Assembly: GCA_964645045.1 (NCBI GenBank)
Contig: CAZXYZ010000008.1
Span: 1-64,000 of the forward strand
Direction of reading: 5' to 3'
From: Anammoximicrobium sp964645045
Lineage (GTDB): Bacteria > Planctomycetota > Planctomycetia > Pirellulales > Pirellulaceae
Length of the DNA stretch: 64,000 nt
Of this stretch, positions 52,987 to 62,069 are shown piece after piece (within the stretch, counting starts at the first letter, position 1; each line of letters starts with the position of its first letter). The notes beneath the pieces were generated by a model. The model did no database searches and was not told the DNA's origin. It saw only the letters and a list, made by a program, of their open reading frames with translations. The position numbers and the translations under genes are program-made.

Positions 52987-54159
52987 ATGCTGATCCACGA
53001 ACTCACGCTGCGCGGCGTGCTGTCGTTTGGCCCCGACTCGCCACCATTGGCCATGCAACCTCTCAATGTCCTGATCGGTCCCAATGGCTCGGGCAAGTCA
53101 AACCTCGTGGAGGCCATCGGTCTACTACGTTCGACTCCAACTAAGCTGACCGCGCCCATGCGGGGGACCGGCGGCAGCGGCGTCAAGGAATGGATTTGGA
53201 AGGGGGCGAAGAACGGCCACGCCAAAGTGGAGGCGGTCATCGACTACCCGGCGGGCGGGCAACCGCTGCGGCACCGGTTTGAATTCACCGAGACCGCGTC
53301 AAGGTTCGAATTGCTCGATGAAGTGATCGAGAATCGCGCAGCTGACTCAGGTCACAATGATCCGTTCTTCTTCTATCGGTTCCAGAATGGGCGTCCGGCG
53401 CTGTCGGTGCGGGATGGAGGAAAAAGGCAACTCCGGCGCGAGGACGTCGCTCCCGACGAGTCGATCCTGTCCCAGCGGAAGGACCCGGACCAATACCCGG
53501 AGCTCGCGCATTTGGGCGACGAGTACGGCAAGGTGCGACTGTATCGCGAGTGGTCGTTCGGCCGCAACTCCGTTTTCCGCAGTCCGCAATCAGCCGACTT
53601 GCCGAGCGACCGGCTGGAAGAAGACTTTTCCAACCTGGGGTTGTTCCTGAATCATCTGCGGGGCGTGCCCAAGGCCAAGAACACGATCATCCAGCATCTG
53701 CAGGATTTGTATGCCGGGCTGGACGACTTCGATGTGCGGATCAAGGGCGGGACAGTCGAGGTGTTCTTGACGGAGGGGGATTTCATTATCCCGGCCAGTC
53801 GCCTGTCGGACGGGACGCTGCGGTACTTGTGCCTGCTGGCCATCCTGTGTGATCCCGAGCCTCCAGCGCTGGCCTGCATCGAAGAACCGGAACTCGGTCT
53901 GCATCCGGACATACTGCCGAAGATCGCGGATTTGCTGGTCGCCGCTTCCGAGCGGACGCAGCTGGTCGTCACGACTCATTCCGATATGCTCGTCGATGCG
54001 ATGACCGAGCGGCCGGAAGCGATCGTCGTCATTGAAAAGCACGATGGCAAGACGCAGGCCAAGCGGTTAGAGGCGAACGACGAATTGAGTGAGTACTTGA
54101 AGACGTACCGGCTTGGTGATTTGTGGCTTCGCGGTCTCGTCGGAGGAACACGCTGGTGA
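52987..54159 (+). CDS. AAA ATPase of the OLD/RecF-like type, within the hsd operon
   Basis: A 390-aa SMC-like ATPase. Walker A is GPNGSGKSN (about residues 31-39), the signature LSDGTLRYL and Walker B ACIEEPELGLHPD, with the D-loop histidine region TTHSDMLVDAM. There is no fused nuclease (TOPRIM) domain, so it may depend on a partner. It is situated between hsdS and hsdR on the same strand; in other defence islands such ATPases pair with DUF4276 or TOPRIM proteins. Link to the restriction system is from co-location only. Confidence 0.88.
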   Translation: MLIHELTLRGVLSFGPDSPPLAMQPLNVLIGPNGSGKSNLVEAIGLLRSTPTKLTAPMRGTGGSGVKEWIWKGAKNGHAKVEAVIDYPAGGQPLRHRFEFTETASRFELLDEVIENRAADSGHNDPFFFYRFQNGRPALSVRDGGKRQLRREDVAPDESILSQRKDPDQYPELAHLGDEYGKVRLYREWSFGRNSVFRSPQSADLPSDRLEEDFSNLGLFLNHLRGVPKAKNTIIQHLQDLYAGLDDFDVRIKGGTVEVFLTEGDFIIPASRLSDGTLRYLCLLAILCDPEPPALACIEEPELGLHPDILPKIADLLVAASERTQLVVTTHSDMLVDAMTERPEAIVVIEKHDGKTQAKRLEANDELSEYLKTYRLGDLWLRGLVGGTRW

Positions 54160-54290
54160 ACTGCAAGAATGCCTACGAGAAAGGCAAGCGTTCGTTCGAG
54201 GTGCTGGAACAACTTCGGCCGGAAGAGTTGCGGAAGCATTTGCCAAGCTTCGTCCGCTGCGAGAAGATCCTTAAGGACAAGCTGAAATGA
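54156..54290 (+). CDS. 44-aa ORF coupled between the ATPase and hsdR
   Basis: Starts with GTG overlapping the ATPase stop (GTGA) and ends with TGA overlapping the hsdR start (ATGA); GGAGG lies upstream. Sequence: VNCKNAYEKGKRSFEVLEQL then RPEELRKHLPSFVRCEKILK and DKLK. It is Lys/Glu-rich and helical. It may be the C-terminal remnant of a DUF4276-like partner of the OLD ATPase; I am not sure. Confidence 0.55.
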   Translation: MNCKNAYEKGKRSFEVLEQLRPEELRKHLPSFVRCEKILKDKLK

Positions 54291-57217
54291 ACACGGACAC
54301 CTCCGAAAAATGCCTCGAATCCCTGATTGTCGAGTCGCTCATCTGCGAGGCTCGCTACGAGCCGGGGCGGCCGGAGGACTACGACCGCGACCACGCCGTG
54401 GATTTTGCCAAGTTGCTTGCGTTCTTGCAGGCCACCCAACCCGACGCGCTGGAGACGTTGGCAATCGAAGCGGAAAGCCCTAAGCGAGCGCAGTTCTTGG
54501 CTCGCTTGCAGGGTGAAATTGCCAAGCGGGGTGTCATCGACGTGCTGCGCAATGGCGTACGGCATGGTCCGGTCTCGGTGGACTTGTTCTGCGGAGCCCC
54601 ATCGCCAGGCAACGCCAAATCCGCCGAGCTGTACGCGGCCAACGTCTTCAGCGTCACGCGGCAACTCCGCTACAGCAAGGACGCCGGCGCGCTGGCGCTC
54701 GACTTGGGCGTTTTCATCAACGGCCTGCCGATCGCCACGTTCGAACTGAAAAACCGGCTGACCAAGCAGACGGTCGAAGACGCGGTCCAGCAGTACAAGC
54801 AGGATCGGGATCCGCGGGAACTGCTGTTTCAGTTCGGTCGCTGCATGGTCCACTTTGCCGTTGACGACCAAGAGGTGCGGATGTGTACGCACCTGCAAGG
54901 CAAGCACTCCTGGTTCCTGCCGTTCAACAAGGGTTGGAACGACGGGGCCGGGAATCCGCCCAATCCCCACGGGATCAAGACCGATTACCTGTGGAAGCAG
55001 GTCCTGACCAAGGACAATTTGACGGAGATCCTGGAGAACTACGCCCAGGTCCTGGAGGAGAAAGACGACAAGGGGCGCAAAAAGCGTCGGCAGATCTTCC
55101 CTCGTTACCACCAGTTGGCGGTCGTCCGAGCGCTGCTGGCCGATGCGGGGGCGCGCGGCGCGGGCCGGCGTTATCTGATCCAGCACTCGGCCGGCAGCGG
55201 CAAGAGCAATTCGATCGCCTGGCTGGCGCATCAACTCGTCGGCCTACAGCGCGACGGCAAGCCCGTCTTCGATTCGGTGATTGTGGTGACCGATCGCCGC
55301 GTGTTGGACAAGCAGATTCGGGACACGATCAAGCAGTTTGCCCAGGTCGGGTCCGTCGTTGGCCATGCCGAGCGCGCCGGCGACCTGCGCCGGTTCCTGC
55401 AGGCCGGCAAGAAGATCATCATCACCACGGTGCAGAAGTTCCCGTTTATCCTGGACGAGATCGGCGACGCGCACCGCGGCCAGAAGTTCGCGCTGATTAT
55501 CGACGAGGCGCACTCCGGTCAGGGAGGGCGCACGACGGCCAAGATGCATGCGGCCCTGGCCGAAGAATGCGAGGAAGAGGAGGAGACGCCTGAGGACCGA
55601 ATCAACCGGATCATGGAGTCGCGCAAGTTGCTGGGCAACGCAAGCTACTTCGCCTTCACCGCGACGCCCAAGAACAAGACGCTGGAGTTGTTCGGCGAGA
55701 AGCAGCCGGACGGTTCCTTTCGTCCCTTCCATTCGTACACGATGAAGCAGGCCACGGACGAAGGCTTCATTCTCGATGTGCTGAAATGCTACACGCCGGT
55801 CAACAGCTATTACCGCTTGATCAAAACGGTGGAGGAAGACCCGGAATTCGACACCAAGAGGGCGCAGAAAAAGCTGCGCAAGTACGTCGAGTCGCACGAC
55901 CACGCGATTCGGGAAAAGGCCGAGATCATGGTCGAACATTTCCATGAGCAGGTGATCGCCAAGCGAAAGATCGGCGGCAAAGCGCGGGCGATGGTCGTGG
56001 CCAGCGGGATCGAGCGGGCGATGCAGTACAAGGCGGCGTTCGACGCCTATTTGCAGGAGCGCAAGAGCCCCTACAAAGCCATCGTGGCGTTCTCCGGTGA
56101 GCACGAGTTTCGAGGCGAAGAGAACGTCAACGAAGCGAAAATGAACGGCTTTCCCAGCGCCGCCATTCCCGAGCGGTTTCGCGAGGAGCCGTATCGGTTT
56201 CTGATTGTGGCCGAAAAGTTCCAGACGGGCTTCGACGAACCGCTGCTGCACACGATGTACGTCGACAAGGTTCTTTCCGGCATCAAGGCGGTGCAAACGC
56301 TGTCGCGGCTAAACCGGGCGCATCCTGACAAGCACGATACGTTCGTGCTCGATTTCGTGAATGACGCCGACACGATGGAGCAGGCATTCGGCGACTACTA
56401 CCGCACGACGGTCCTGAGCAAAGAGTCCGATCCCAATAAGCTGCACGACCTGAAGGGGGATTTGGACAGGCTGCAAGTTTATTCGTGGCCGGCGGTGGAG
56501 CAATTGGTCGAGCTGTTTCTCGGCGGGGCCGAGCGCGGCCAACTGGACCCGATCCTCGACACGTGCGTGGCGACGTACAACGCGAGCCTGGACGAAGATG
56601 CCCAGGTGGCGTTCAAGGGCAAGGCGAAGATGTTCGTCCGCACCTACAGCTTTCTGGCCGCGGTCCTGCCGTACTCGTTCCGCGAATGGGAACTGCTGGC
56701 GACGTTCTTGAACTTCCTGATACCCAAACTGCCGGCGCCGAAAGAAGAGGATCTCTCCAAGGGAATCCTCGAGTCCATTGACATGGACAGCTACCGCGTT
56801 GAAGTCCAGGCACAAATCGCAATTTCGCTGGCGGACCAGGATGCCACGGTCGATCCCGTTCCCATCGGCGGCATGATGCGAGAACACGAAATCGAGTACG
56901 AGTTGTTGAGCAACATCGTGAAGGCGTTCAACGATCAGTGGGGCAACATTCCGTGGAAAGACGCTGACAAGGTGCGAACGGTTATCACCGAAGAGATCCC
57001 GGCCAAGGTGGCGGCTGACAAAGCCTACCAGAACGCAAGGAAGCATTCCGATAAACCGGCGGCTCGGCTCGAACATGACAAGGCGCTCGCCCGGGTGATG
57101 ACCGACTTGCTGGCGGACCACACTGAGTTATTCAAACAGTTCAGCGATAACCCGAGTTTCCAGAAATGGCTCAAGGACATGGTATTCAACATGACCTACG
57201 AGGACGACGCGGCATAA
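54287..57217 (+). CDS. hsdR: Type I restriction endonuclease subunit R
   Basis: A 976-aa HsdR. The N-terminal nuclease domain has FELKNRLTKQT (ExK motif) preceded by the acidic LDLGVFING; the helicase domain has Walker A QHSAGSGKSNSIAW (about residue 300), DEAH (IIDEAHSGQGG), motif III AFTATP and motif VI (QTLSRLNRAHPDKHDT). Together with hsdM and hsdS it completes a type I system that translocates DNA and cuts away from the site. Start overlaps the 44-aa ORF. Confidence 0.95.
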   Translation: MNTDTSEKCLESLIVESLICEARYEPGRPEDYDRDHAVDFAKLLAFLQATQPDALETLAIEAESPKRAQFLARLQGEIAKRGVIDVLRNGVRHGPVSVDLFCGAPSPGNAKSAELYAANVFSVTRQLRYSKDAGALALDLGVFINGLPIATFELKNRLTKQTVEDAVQQYKQDRDPRELLFQFGRCMVHFAVDDQEVRMCTHLQGKHSWFLPFNKGWNDGAGNPPNPHGIKTDYLWKQVLTKDNLTEILENYAQVLEEKDDKGRKKRRQIFPRYHQLAVVRALLADAGARGAGRRYLIQHSAGSGKSNSIAWLAHQLVGLQRDGKPVFDSVIVVTDRRVLDKQIRDTIKQFAQVGSVVGHAERAGDLRRFLQAGKKIIITTVQKFPFILDEIGDAHRGQKFALIIDEAHSGQGGRTTAKMHAALAEECEEEEETPEDRINRIMESRKLLGNASYFAFTATPKNKTLELFGEKQPDGSFRPFHSYTMKQATDEGFILDVLKCYTPVNSYYRLIKTVEEDPEFDTKRAQKKLRKYVESHDHAIREKAEIMVEHFHEQVIAKRKIGGKARAMVVASGIERAMQYKAAFDAYLQERKSPYKAIVAFSGEHEFRGEENVNEAKMNGFPSAAIPERFREEPYRFLIVAEKFQTGFDEPLLHTMYVDKVLSGIKAVQTLSRLNRAHPDKHDTFVLDFVNDADTMEQAFGDYYRTTVLSKESDPNKLHDLKGDLDRLQVYSWPAVEQLVELFLGGAERGQLDPILDTCVATYNASLDEDAQVAFKGKAKMFVRTYSFLAAVLPYSFREWELLATFLNFLIPKLPAPKEEDLSKGILESIDMDSYRVEVQAQIAISLADQDATVDPVPIGGMMREHEIEYELLSNIVKAFNDQWGNIPWKDADKVRTVITEEIPAKVAADKAYQNARKHSDKPAARLEHDKALARVMTDLLADHTELFKQFSDNPSFQKWLKDMVFNMTYEDDAA

Positions 57218-57219
57218 TC

Positions 57220-57552
57220 ATGAAACTCCTGAGCAAAGAACTTGTATCGCTCGAATACCGCGAGCAACTGCAGCGGGACTTGGCGAAGGCCAGCGTTTGC
57301 CGTTTTCTAGTGGCCTACATCTCCACCGAGGGCGCGGACTCGATCGGCCGCCATTTGCAGAACCGCGCTCTCCGTGACGGCCGTTCCTTTGGCGTGGGGT
57401 CGCTGACCTGTTCCTGCGGCTTCGAGCCGCTGCTGCGATTGCAGTCGGAGCTTCCCGATCTCCGGCTCAAGTACTTCATGGACCCGCTGGTCAAGGAGGA
57501 TGGCGAACCGAGCGAGGTCTCGCTGTTCCATTCCAAGCTCGTCTACACGTGA
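57220..57552 (+). pseudogene. Truncated PLD-type nuclease, N-terminal half
   Basis: Only 110 aa, starting two bases after the hsdR stop. It resembles the N-terminal half of restriction-associated PLD proteins (VSLEYREQLQRDLAKASVCR, FLVAYISTEGADSIG) and ends at HSKLVYT, the HxK motif; the expected second catalytic half and the remainder are missing. A TGA follows, then unrelated sequence. Probably a deletion derivative, not functional alone. Confidence 0.6.
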
Positions 57553-57819
57553 TATAATACCCGGCCCTGCTGGGTGAACGCGCTGGCAAACCGGTAGCCG
57601 TTCAGGAAATGACGGGGCGTCGGGGAGACGGCGTCGAGCAAGAGGAATGAGAAAGAGAACGGTCAGCGAAACCTGTTTTGAAACCGAAGATCCGCCACGG
57701 TTTGGCGATTCACGGACAGGACAGCTTGAAGAAGCTTTCCAACGAGTGGATCCGTGTACGGAAAAACAAGCAGCCCCTCGAACCTTCGACGTGGGAGGCG
57801 TGTCTCGATCCTAGTCATA
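57553..57819. other. Degenerate sequence between the PLD fragment and AbiE operator
   Basis: No intact gene. Short open stretches in several frames suggest eroded coding DNA at the junction of the deletion, but no family is recognisable. Confidence 0.35.
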
Positions 57820-57847
57820 TTTACAAAAACATGGTACTTTTTGTAAA
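57820..57847 (+). promoter_or_regulatory. Inverted-repeat operator before the AbiEi-like gene
   Basis: TTTACAAAAA (57820-57829) and TTTTTGTAAA (57838-57847) are perfect arms with an eight-base spacer, six bases before the ATG. AbiEi antitoxins repress their own promoter by binding inverted repeats, so this is the probable site. Confidence 0.6.
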
Positions 57848-57853
57848 CGACAC

Positions 57854-58474
57854 ATGACTGCACATGACTCGCAAACTGTTAAGCATCAAGTGCTTAAGCG
57901 AATACGCAGCAAGAGGCGTGGGTGGACATTCACACCACACCACTTCCTCGACATCGGTACCCGAGGCAACGTCGGCATGGCGTTGAAAAGCCTTTGCGAC
58001 GCGGGGCTGATTCGCCGGATGGCGCCCGGCCTGTACGACTATCCTCAACATCACCGCACATTGGGAGATCTCCTGCCCACGGCCGAGCAGATTGGCCAAG
58101 CGCTGGCCGACAAGGACAGGTCGCGAATCCAACCCTGCGGTGCCTACGCCGCCAACCTGCTGGGGCTCACGGCTCAGGTCCCGGCCAAGATGGTGTTCCT
58201 GACCGACGCCACCGACCGCCGGATCACCGTAGGCCGCCGGGAGATCATCCTCAGACGAACGACGCCCAAAAACATGGCCGCCGCCGGTCGCGTGAGTGGG
58301 CTGGTCATCCAGGCGCTTCGCCACCTCGGCCAACGGCACGTGAGCGAGCAAGTGCTCGCGAAATTGCGTCGGACGTTGAGCGACGATGATCGACGGGCAC
58401 TGCTGAAAGACATTGCTTTGGCGCCGGCGTGGATTGGGGACATCTTCCGGAAACTGAATGCGGAGAGTTCCTGA
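57854..58474 (+). CDS. AbiEi-like antitoxin (DUF6088)
   Basis: A 206-aa protein with an N-terminal winged-helix region (VLKRIRSKRRGWTFTPHHFL, TRGNVGMALKSLCDAGLIRR) and the AbiEi domain (CGAYAANLLGLTAQVPAKMVFLTD split; RREIILRRTTPKNM). It pairs with the AbiEii-type gene, whose ATG follows its stop by one base. In abortive-infection AbiE systems this partner is the repressor/antitoxin. A palindromic operator lies just upstream. Confidence 0.88.
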   Translation: MTAHDSQTVKHQVLKRIRSKRRGWTFTPHHFLDIGTRGNVGMALKSLCDAGLIRRMAPGLYDYPQHHRTLGDLLPTAEQIGQALADKDRSRIQPCGAYAANLLGLTAQVPAKMVFLTDATDRRITVGRREIILRRTTPKNMAAAGRVSGLVIQALRHLGQRHVSEQVLAKLRRTLSDDDRRALLKDIALAPAWIGDIFRKLNAESS

Positions 58475-58475
58475 T

Positions 58476-59507
58476 ATGGACCAATTTGCCGTGTTCCCAG
58501 CAAACGAACGTCGACTCTATTTCGAGCAGGCAGCTGAACGCGATGGCCAACTCTCCCCGCAATTGATCGAGAAAGACTTTTGGGTCTGCTGGAGTCTGGG
58601 ATTGCTCTTCTCGATCGATGAGTTCCGGGATCACTTGACGTTCAAAGGCGGCACGTCGCTTTCGAAGGTCTATCAGGCGATCGACCGGTTTTCGGAGGAC
58701 GTCGACATCGCGATCGATCGCGGCTTCCTCGGCTTCGATGGGAACAACGATCCGGAGCAGGCAGCCACCGGCAAGGAGCAGTAACGTCGCATTGCGAGAC
58801 TCAAGCAAGCCTGCCAGGTGTCCATCCACGACAAGCTTGCACCGAAACTGCGCGACGCCATCCGCGACCGACTCGGCAAGCAGCAAACGTGGAGTTTGGC
58901 GCCGGACTCAACCGACGCCGACAACCAGACCCTGCTATTTCAATTCCCGGCCGCGATCAAGTCGGGATTGAGCCCTTACTTTGCCGCGTCGGTCAAGATG
59001 GAACTCGGCGCCCGCTCGGACCATTTTCCTGTCGAGCAGGCCGACGTAATTCCGTACGTTGCAGAGGCGTTTCCGGATGCCCTGAAGGACCCTGTCGCCC
59101 GCGTTCGCGTGCTGGGAGCCGAGCGCACGTTCTGGGAGAAGGCGACCATCCTTCATTCGCTGTACTACCTGCCCAAAGACAAGCACGTCACCGCTCGAAT
59201 GTCGCGACACTATTATGACGTTTATCGTTTGTCTCGTAGTCCGGTCTTGGATCGAGCCCTGGCCCATCTCGATCTGTTGGAGCGTGTGGCTCAGCACAAG
59301 ACCATCTACTTCAAATCGAGTTGGGCCAAGTACGACCAGGCGCGCCCCGGATCGCTCCGGCTAGTGCCAGATGACAAGATCGTTGCCGAGTTGCGGCAGG
59401 ATTACCTTTCGATGGAGCCAATGTTTTTCGAGCAGCAGCCCGCGTTTGACGCCATCTTGGACGAACTGCGAAAACTAGAGATGCGAATCAACACAACCCT
59501 TCGATAG
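58476..59507 (+). pseudogene. AbiEii-like nucleotidyltransferase toxin, interrupted by TAA
   Basis: The frame 58476-59507 encodes an AbiEii toxin: EKDFWVCWSLG, HLTFKGGTSLSKVYQAIDRF and SEDVDIAIDRG (the G-S and DxD nucleotidyltransferase motifs), then the long C-terminal AbiEii domain. A TAA at 58782-58784 interrupts it after GKEQ; the frame resumes RRIARLKQACQVSIHDKLA, exactly as expected, so one CAA-to-TAA change would explain it. The truncated product lacks the C-terminal domain. A downstream restart is possible (TGACCG region) but would lack the active site. Confidence 0.8.
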
Positions 59508-59539
59508 ACTACTGGTCGGCAATCACGGACAACTATCGT

Positions 59540-59970
59540 ATGGCCATCAATCCGATCGTCTACACCGAAACGATCGTCCGCAGCTTTCTGAAGTACCAGC
59601 TTTCGGCGTATCCCTTTTCGTACCCGCGGCTGAATACGCAGATGCGCGAGTTGCTGTCGGTGGACAAGGTGCGGCGTACACCGTTGTTGCGCGGGCCCTA
59701 TATCAGCTTGTCGCGGGGTTTTCGCGAGGGAGTGTCGGTCCAGCAGTTGATCGGCGAAGGGGTGTTTCATCCCCACATGCGGCAGATCATCCTGGCCGAA
59801 ATCAGCAATCTGAACGGCCATCAGGAGCGGGCAATCCGCGCCGTCCGTGCCGGCACGACGACGCTGGTCAGCACGGGCACGGGTTCCCCGACTTCGAGCC
59901 GATTGTTTTGGCCAGTGATGACGACGGTCGAATCGACGTGGTGGCGGAACTGATCGAAGTCCTGGGATAG
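59540..59970 (+). pseudogene. Truncated DEAD/DEAH helicase fragment, joined to foreign tail
   Basis: MAINPIVYTETIVRSFLKYQ, LLRGPYISLSRGFREG and GEGVFHPHMRQII match the N-terminus of large defence-associated DEAD/DEAH helicases (DUF1998 type, as in DISARM-like or MrfA-like proteins; recalled, not searched). The Walker A region reads STGTGS and stops being helicase there. In another frame the DNA continues as GFPDFEPIVLASDDDGRIDV and ends at TAG 59970, the tail of an unrecognised gene. A large deletion has therefore joined two genes. Confidence 0.65.
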
Positions 59971-60275
59971 CGGGATCGTGCTGGACTTAACGCGCCACGT
60001 CTGCAGCTCGTTGTTTTTCTGCTGCTTTCCCGGTTCGTTGCAGGAAACGTGGGACGGGGGCCAACGAGCCTGTGCCTTGTCTGCCGGGGCCGACGGCCGT
60101 ATGCTGAATCGGGTGGGAATGGCCATCTCGTCTTGCCCGCCGCCGTTTTCGATCGTGAGCGAACAGGGAGTGCTCGCTCAGATACAGGGCTATGCGGAAC
60201 AACGTGAAAGAGCAATTTCGACGGTTCCACCCGGGGGCTGACGCCGCCCGGCTCGCCGACAGAACGACGTGAAGC
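59971..60275. other. Intergenic region before the lipase-like gene
   Basis: No gene is visible. A GCCGCCCGGCTCGCC/GGGGGCTGACGCC palindromic stretch near 60230 belongs to the planctomycete repeat type. It marks the end of the defence island. Confidence 0.4.
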
Positions 60276-61919
60276 ATGGATAAAGCCATCTCGACCCCGC
60301 CTTTTTGGCGGCGCATCCTTCTTGGATCGTTGTCCAACCGTGCTCAGCGGCGGCTGGCCTTCGAGGCATTGGAGGATCGCCAGTTATTGACGGCGTCGCC
60401 CGCGGACGTGTCACTGGGCGACGTATTTCCCGCCGCAGCCGATCCGGCGGGTTGGCTCGCCGAATTGACGGGCTCGATCGTGGACAGCGGCACGGTTTAT
60501 CCGCTGAAAATTATGCCACGCAGCGACAATGTGGGAACGCTTATTGATCCCGACCGGACGACCTGGCTGGTCATTCACGGGCGGTTGGGTGCGGCGGCGC
60601 AGCCGATTTACCAGGACCTGGCCACCGCGATCGATGGGTACAGCCCTGACGACCAAGTGTTGCTACTGGATTGGGAGACGGCGGCCACGGGGCTGTGGGA
60701 CGGCGAGTCTCGCATCGAGCCGGTCGGTCGCTGGGCAGCAGCGGCACTGGACGACTATGGCTTCGCCGTCGGCAGCGTGAATCTGCTGGGCTACAGCTGG
60801 GGCGCCTATGTGGCCGACGAGTTGGCCGAGGAACTGGTTTCGCGTCAGGGGCAACGCGTAAATTCGATCCTTCTGCTCGACCCGGCCACCGACGTTCCCT
60901 TCAACGGATACTACCCCAACAATACGGCCACGGTCAACTTTGCCGCCCACAGTGAGTTCTCCTGGGCATTTCATTCCGGCGGGTTTGAGGGCTCGGCAAC
61001 CAGCCCCAAGACGGCCCACGAGGCGTTTGTCCTGGAAAACAGCGACCACTACGTCATCCGCAACCAGTTCATTCGCCTGCTGGACACGAACCACGCAGGT
61101 CAATTTCAGAACCCGTGGTTTTCACTGGAGCGTCTCCTAAATCACGGCACCCCGTCCGGGCCTTGGCTGGCCAATGCCATCGATGCCTCGGGGGATTTGG
61201 TCCCGAGTGCAACCGGCGGATACGAGGCGTTGATTGGCATGGACGCCGGCGGATTGGCCGAATGGCTCACTTACGAGCCGATCGTGGGCCCGCCGGACAT
61301 TATGCGGATCGAACCGTTCTGGACGGCGATTCCGCCGGATGCAGTGGATGATCTATTCGAGGTCGACATGGCGGATTGGATTGGGACCGTGCAACGGGAT
61401 GCGCTGTCCGGCCTCTTGGCGAACGACACAGGGACCGGTCTTGCCGCGGTCCGGCAGATGGGCCCGTACCAGGGAGATGTCGCGTTGTACGAAAACGGAG
61501 CGTTTACCTACACGCCTTGGCAACCGGTCACGCCGTTCGGCTTTCGCGACAATTTCACTTACCAAGTCACGGATCCGTTCGGGCAGACGGACGTCGCCTC
61601 GGTACAGATCGTCGGCCTTCCCAATTTGCAGAACCGGAGTCTGCCGACGGACGTCGATGCCAATGGCCTGACGACTCCTCTGGACGTCCTGCGGATCATC
61701 AACGCCGTGAATCGCTTCGGGGCCCAGACTGTTGCGGAACTGGCGCAACGCGATGGCGTTCCCGTCTACTACTACGATGTCAACGGCGACGGCGAACTGA
61801 CGGCGGCTGATGTCTTGGCCGTGATCGATGAGCTGAACGCGGCCGCAGCGTTTGCCAACGAAGGCAGAATCGCCCCTGAGCCGCGAAACGCAATGAAGGG
61901 AATGTTCTGGCCGGCCTGA
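60276..61919 (+). CDS. Exported lipase-like alpha/beta hydrolase with C-terminal Ig-like and dockerin domains
   Basis: A 547-aa protein. Residues 1-45 carry the planctomycete N-terminal targeting motif (AFEALEDRQLLTA). The alpha/beta-hydrolase domain has TTWLVIHGR, the nucleophile elbow LGYSWGAYVADEL (GxSxG type), LLLDPATD and HSEF. It is followed by an Ig-like beta segment (YENGAFTYTPWQPV, DNFTYQVTDPFGQTD) and a dockerin-like repeat pair (DVDANGLTTPLDVLRIINAV and YDVNGDGELTAADVLAVIDE). Likely a cell-surface or cellulosome-like esterase. The substrate is not known. Confidence 0.8.
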   Translation: MDKAISTPPFWRRILLGSLSNRAQRRLAFEALEDRQLLTASPADVSLGDVFPAAADPAGWLAELTGSIVDSGTVYPLKIMPRSDNVGTLIDPDRTTWLVIHGRLGAAAQPIYQDLATAIDGYSPDDQVLLLDWETAATGLWDGESRIEPVGRWAAAALDDYGFAVGSVNLLGYSWGAYVADELAEELVSRQGQRVNSILLLDPATDVPFNGYYPNNTATVNFAAHSEFSWAFHSGGFEGSATSPKTAHEAFVLENSDHYVIRNQFIRLLDTNHAGQFQNPWFSLERLLNHGTPSGPWLANAIDASGDLVPSATGGYEALIGMDAGGLAEWLTYEPIVGPPDIMRIEPFWTAIPPDAVDDLFEVDMADWIGTVQRDALSGLLANDTGTGLAAVRQMGPYQGDVALYENGAFTYTPWQPVTPFGFRDNFTYQVTDPFGQTDVASVQIVGLPNLQNRSLPTDVDANGLTTPLDVLRIINAVNRFGAQTVAELAQRDGVPVYYYDVNGDGELTAADVLAVIDELNAAAAFANEGRIAPEPRNAMKGMFWPA

Positions 61920-62069
61920 GCTAAGAGACATCTTCCCCATCGGCCCCCAAAACGTGTGGACGCCGTCCTGCGCCCCGTTGACAGGCTAGGCAAACGCAAT
62001 AGACTTGGTGAGAATCAGGGGAATTGTTCAACCCGGCGTTGCAGACGATCTTCTCACAGGCAGATGACC

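Noticed and set aside
58782..58784. In-frame stop in the AbiEii gene as a recoding site
   Set aside because: It is TAA and fits a simple CAA mutation; no structure or redox context.
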